DNA of 64,000 bases, taken from the NCBI GenBank assembly GCA_009760855.2, contig WPIO01000139.1:312001-376000 (forward strand). Reading direction: 5' to 3'. The notes below the pieces were generated by a model, which saw nothing but the letters and a program-made list of their open reading frames with translations, did no database searches and was not told the origin of the DNA. How positions within the stretch are numbered: the first letter of the stretch is position 1; the number at the start of each line of letters is the position of its first letter. Of the stretch, positions 60,431 to 64,000 are shown piece after piece. A program made the translations under genes and the position numbers. This DNA comes from Cristatella mucedo (lineage: Eukaryota; Bryozoa; Phylactolaemata; Cristatellidae).

Positions 60431-62480
60431 GCTTGGTCTTATTTTTTTGCTGTGCGGTATTATAGCTGCGCTTAGTGGCGTGCGTTGCTCTCGATTGTAC
60501 GTTTGCTACTGTTTATAAGGAAGTTGTTGCACTTTTAATGCAGTGCGCTGCAATATGCAAGAGCATTTGAAGCTTCTCCCAGCTACAATTAGTACATTTG
60601 TAACGGACCGTTATGGATTGGTATATTTTACAGGGCCATTATGCATTGCCATCGATTTAACTCGACCAATTGGTGCAAATTAAGCGCGTGCACAGTTAGA
60701 TGCTATGTGGAATGAGTAATCAAGTTTCTCACAGCCAATCTTGCCAATTTTTCATGGATTGCTGTATTGACCCCGACCATATCTGTTGCATGCCGTGCAG
60801 TGCTGACAGTTAACGTGCAAAGCAGCTTGAAAAAGTCACGGTTTCACTTTGGACTCAGCGAAGTTTTATATGTAATGACACCTGGAGCTTCGCGCTGCCA
60901 ATTTCTTGTCGATTGGCCGCGGGTTATGATAATGACCTGCGTTATTGCTTGAGATTTCCACTTATTGCTCGCTCGTGTGTCTTTGCGATTGGTTAGGAGG
61001 ATGTGGTTGCACCTTAAAACTCTATGCTTTGTGATGAGTAAGAAAAGTTTGAGCTTGGCCCAGTCACTTTCTGGTTATGTGCGATGGATCATGATAGATT
61101 GCTATATTTTCTCGGACCATTTCCGTCGAGTCCTGTGCATGGCTCAAGATTGAACCACAGAGTGGGCTGAAATTATGTGCGAGCGAATTGATATGCTAAG
61201 TGGAATAGGCAACGGAGCTCGGTGCAGCCGATTTCTCGTTGATTTGCCATGGATTGCAGTATTGGCCCCTGCTGTTGCTGTCGATTGCCGTGCAGTATTG
61301 GCATTTAATTGGAAAAATAGCTTTAAAATCCTTGGTTGACCTTTGAAAAAATGAAATTTTAAATGCGATGACAATTACAGCTGTGCGAAGCCAATGTCTC
61401 GTCGATTTGCCGCAGATTGTGGTAGATTGCTGCTTTGAACCGAGCCATTGCCACCGATTGCCATGATTGCCCGAGATTTTAGGCATTGGGGCATTGGTTA
61501 AAATGATGCGATTCCACGACAGGTCGGTGGGCCGTGATGGCACGTTAGGTAAGGCGGTTGCTTTCATGACTTCGGTTCCGATGTCGTGGGTTCGATTCCT
61601 GCGGTGGGCGATTCTTAATCGCCACTGCAAGCGTTGGTGATGGCCATAAAGGCTCTTCTGTCGCTATAAAAAAGAGACTGTTTAATCAGCTAGGATTTAT
61701 TTATTAAAGTACTTTGTAATATGAAATCAAAATTAGAACATCGAGAAATCGATTTCTGCTCGTTTTCGGCAGATTACGGTATTGGCACGCGCCGTTGCAG
61801 TCGATTGCAATGCGTTGCTGCAGAATGATCAAGCCAATTGTAACGAAACTGTGCGAGTACACAATAAATAAAGGTTAGAGCAACGGGTAATTGTGATTAG
61901 AGCTTCTAGTGTTCGCATTCTGGTCCTTTGTGGTGGATTTCGGTGGATTTTGGATTGCAGTATGGGACTGGCCTGTTACAGTCGATGCACTGTGGAGTGA
62001 AATTTTGTGGATGCACTTTGAACTGGGTCTAGTCTCACATAAAATGTAAATTAGGTCTTCAAGTTTTTAACGAGTTGAGCATGATTTGCAGCGGATTTGA
62101 GTGCACAGGGTTATTGGTTTTTCTGTGGAATGTAGTAGATTGCTGTGGATTACGGCATTGACCCGAGCCATTGCAATCTATTTCAGAGGACTTCATGAGA
62201 ACGCGTGAGCGGAATTTTGCGAGTACTTTTAAATACAGCGTGGTTTTATATCCCGAAAATTTAGTGATTTACGCACCTGATTTGTGGTTGATTTGAGCGA
62301 AATGAAATGGATTGCGGTACAGACCTCAGCCTTTGCAGATCATTTGCATGAGTGCGCACTTGAAATTTGGTAGATACATAAAATAAAAGATATATTACAA
62401 TCCGCTCAAAATTTGAGCTCGGCAACGCCAACGTCCTGTCGATTTCAGTCTATTCAGCTTGGACGACGGTGGATTGCGGA
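60430..62480. repeat. Decayed tandem satellite, period about 165 bp, about 11-12 units
   Basis: The anchor (G/A)GATTGC(G/A)GTATTG and its variants recurs at about 60615, 60756, 60922, 61086, 61251, 61414, 61771, 61945, 62137, 62309 and 62471. Spacings are mostly 162-174; 61414-61771 equals about two periods because a 180-bp SINE is inserted between. Each unit also has a GCC(A/G)TTGC..TCGATTGC segment and often GTGCGAG. Units have diverged considerably from each other. Confidence 0.72.
61525..61703 (+). mobile_element. tRNA-derived SINE (family A) inside the satellite
   Basis: GGGCCGTGATGGCACGTTAG, GGTAAGGCGGTTGCTTTCAT, GTCGTGGGTTCGATTCCTGC, GGCTCTTCTGTCGCTAT and a GATTTATTTATT tail. It is well preserved, so it inserted after the satellite had largely formed. 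Confidence 0.9.
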
Positions 62481-64000
62481 AATGCGTCGACCTCAAAAAA
62501 AGCTTGCCAAATAGGCGCTCGCGGCGTCTGCAATGCTGGCGAGCGTCAGTTCATTGCCAAGTATTGCCCGTTCCTTACCTTCCTGTCCTAACCCGAAGCC
62601 CAACACGTGCGATTAACAATTCAAGCCCGGCAGGCCAGACCGAATGTCCCCGGGCTTAGTTAGGTTGTGACTTAAAGTAAGACAAATTACGGTTCGCAAC
62701 GTGCATGACCGGTTCGTTCAGTGAGGCGGACGTCTAACCGGAGTGGTTTAGCCGGAAAAAAATCCTTCACATAAGAAAGTGTGATGCCATAGTCCGCGGT
62801 GAAATTTTATCACGCGGGACTGCTTACAAGTGGCGTCTGCCATGGAGGAAGCAGCGGCTAGCGGCAGGTGCACTCGCCCCGCGCGCTGCTCATAGAGTGC
62901 CGCCATACTCTCGAGCTCCTCTTGTACGCCACTAGCGCCAGAGTAACCCGTGTACATTGCAACTGACTTGCTTAGATGTACACTTTAGATTATGAGCAGG
63001 CCCACAGACTGGCCTATAAGCTGGTGCGAGGCCGGCTTTAGCCCAATCCGCCATGTCGCCCGGAAGCGCTGTGCTACTGGTGCACTGCCGGAAACGAGCC
63101 GCCGCCCCGCCCCCCTCTGCGTGTTGTGACCTGGTCCTTTGAGAGTCGGCACCGGGATCGTCGAGCTTATGCGGGCGACCTTGTCCGAGCAGCTTAAACG
63201 CGCTCCACTCCATAGAAAGCTCGTACTTTTGTTCTTAGATGAGTTAAAAAAAGGCTGACGGGGCCTCTCGCTCCTCGGGGCGCATACACTATTTCTAGTC
63301 TTTTCTAGAAAAGGGGCTCTATCTCTATCTTGCAGCTCTATCAAAACCGAGTTCATAATTTTAGCGAGGGCAGAGATGTCATTCTGCTTGGACAGAGTAA
63401 GCGTGCCCAGGCCAAAGCTTCGAGGATTTCATGTTGAGATGCCCGTTTGAAACGGGCAGATACCTAGAAATATCTAAAGTAATCTGAAGGGTATTCTTCT
63501 GGCTTTCCGTATGTAAGCAATGCCAATTAATTATTTTTTCAGTATGAAAACAGTTATAGTAATAGTACGTCATTTTTATATCGCCGTCACCGAACAAAGT
63601 CCTTCTCCAGGTGCTTTTTTCAAATAGATTAATTTGGCATGTCCTTAGCATACACCAACTTACTAGGATGCTATGGAGAGGTATGAGTGTGCAACGCCGT
63701 AGCATATGACTTTCCGACGCCTAAAGGACCAGTTTGAAGCCGTGAGCAAAAAACGAAGGTAATTTTTGCTAGGAGCCCCATATGAGGTGGCTTGCCGGAG
63801 GCAGATCTTCAGGAGTTTCTCCTGAATTGGGTGTGACGCACACATTATCTTTTTAGATAGCACAAAGAAAACCTGTCGCAGACGTGCTCTCATGTTGCAC
63901 CCCCAATCTTCCCGGGCGGATTGATTCGTTGCTCTTAAGGTCACGACACTTCTGCCCACCATACTTTTGGTACACAATAGCAGCCTCTCAAAATCTCATT
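62481..64000. other. Intergenic, GC-richer, unassigned
   Basis: Open frames of 60-120 codons on the - strand (for example 62985-63356) have no recognisable domain and no clear splice-bounded conserved block. I see no repeat here. Confidence 0.45.

Noticed and set aside
1-64000. CRISPR arrays, bacterial operons, prophage or toxin systems
   Set aside because: The window has spliced genes, SINEs and LINEs; the only short tandem repeat with spacing (4.95 kb) has no spacers.

Overview
The window is eukaryotic and almost certainly from an invertebrate animal. It holds one large spliced gene in a sea of old transposons. At least 21 exons, joined by 20 GT-AG introns whose phases all agree, encode an ortholog of ARMH3 (human C10orf76/UPF0668, with the DUF1741 domain), a Golgi-associated armadillo-like helical protein. 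Identity to the human protein (compared from memory) is clear along the whole length but only moderate, which suggests a deep invertebrate or early-branching lineage. The repeats do not settle the phylum: CR1/L2-type LINEs, two tRNA-derived SINE families, Tc1/mariner relics, a SPIN-type hAT element and a ~165-170 bp satellite.

Layout. 1-5.8 kb: nested and inverted CR1/L2 LINE 3' ends, SINE insertions and a 22-bp tandem repeat. 5.8-47.7 kb: ARMH3 on the + strand. Its exons occupy about 1.9 kb of 42 kb. The three longest introns (13.9-21.8, 25.6-31.7 and 38.9-45.2 kb) are packed with LINE and Tc1 remains, including an almost complete but inactivated antisense LINE with endonuclease and reverse transcriptase (27.7-31.1 kb). 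The first ~45-50 codons of ARMH3 and its promoter are not seen and probably lie upstream of the window or in an exon I could not recognise. 47.7-48.05 kb: 3'UTR with an AATAAA. 48-52.5 kb: SINE fragment, a SPIN-like hAT miniature element with an 8-bp target duplication, and an RT-deleted LINE copy. 52.9-62.5 kb: a decayed tandem satellite (period ~165-170 bp), interrupted by a GC-richer element with ~270-bp inverted arms (54.46-56.23 kb), an LTR-like segment, LINE fragments and a SINE. 62.5-64 kb: GC-richer unique DNA with nothing I can name.

There is no operon logic here. ARMH3 is the only host gene that can be supported. No CRISPR, rRNA or functional tRNA gene was seen. The most unusual items are the SPIN-type hAT element (a family known for horizontal transfer between animals), a SINE whose 3' tail copies that of the resident LINE, the decayed satellite domain beside a conserved gene, and the large inverted-repeat element embedded in that satellite.
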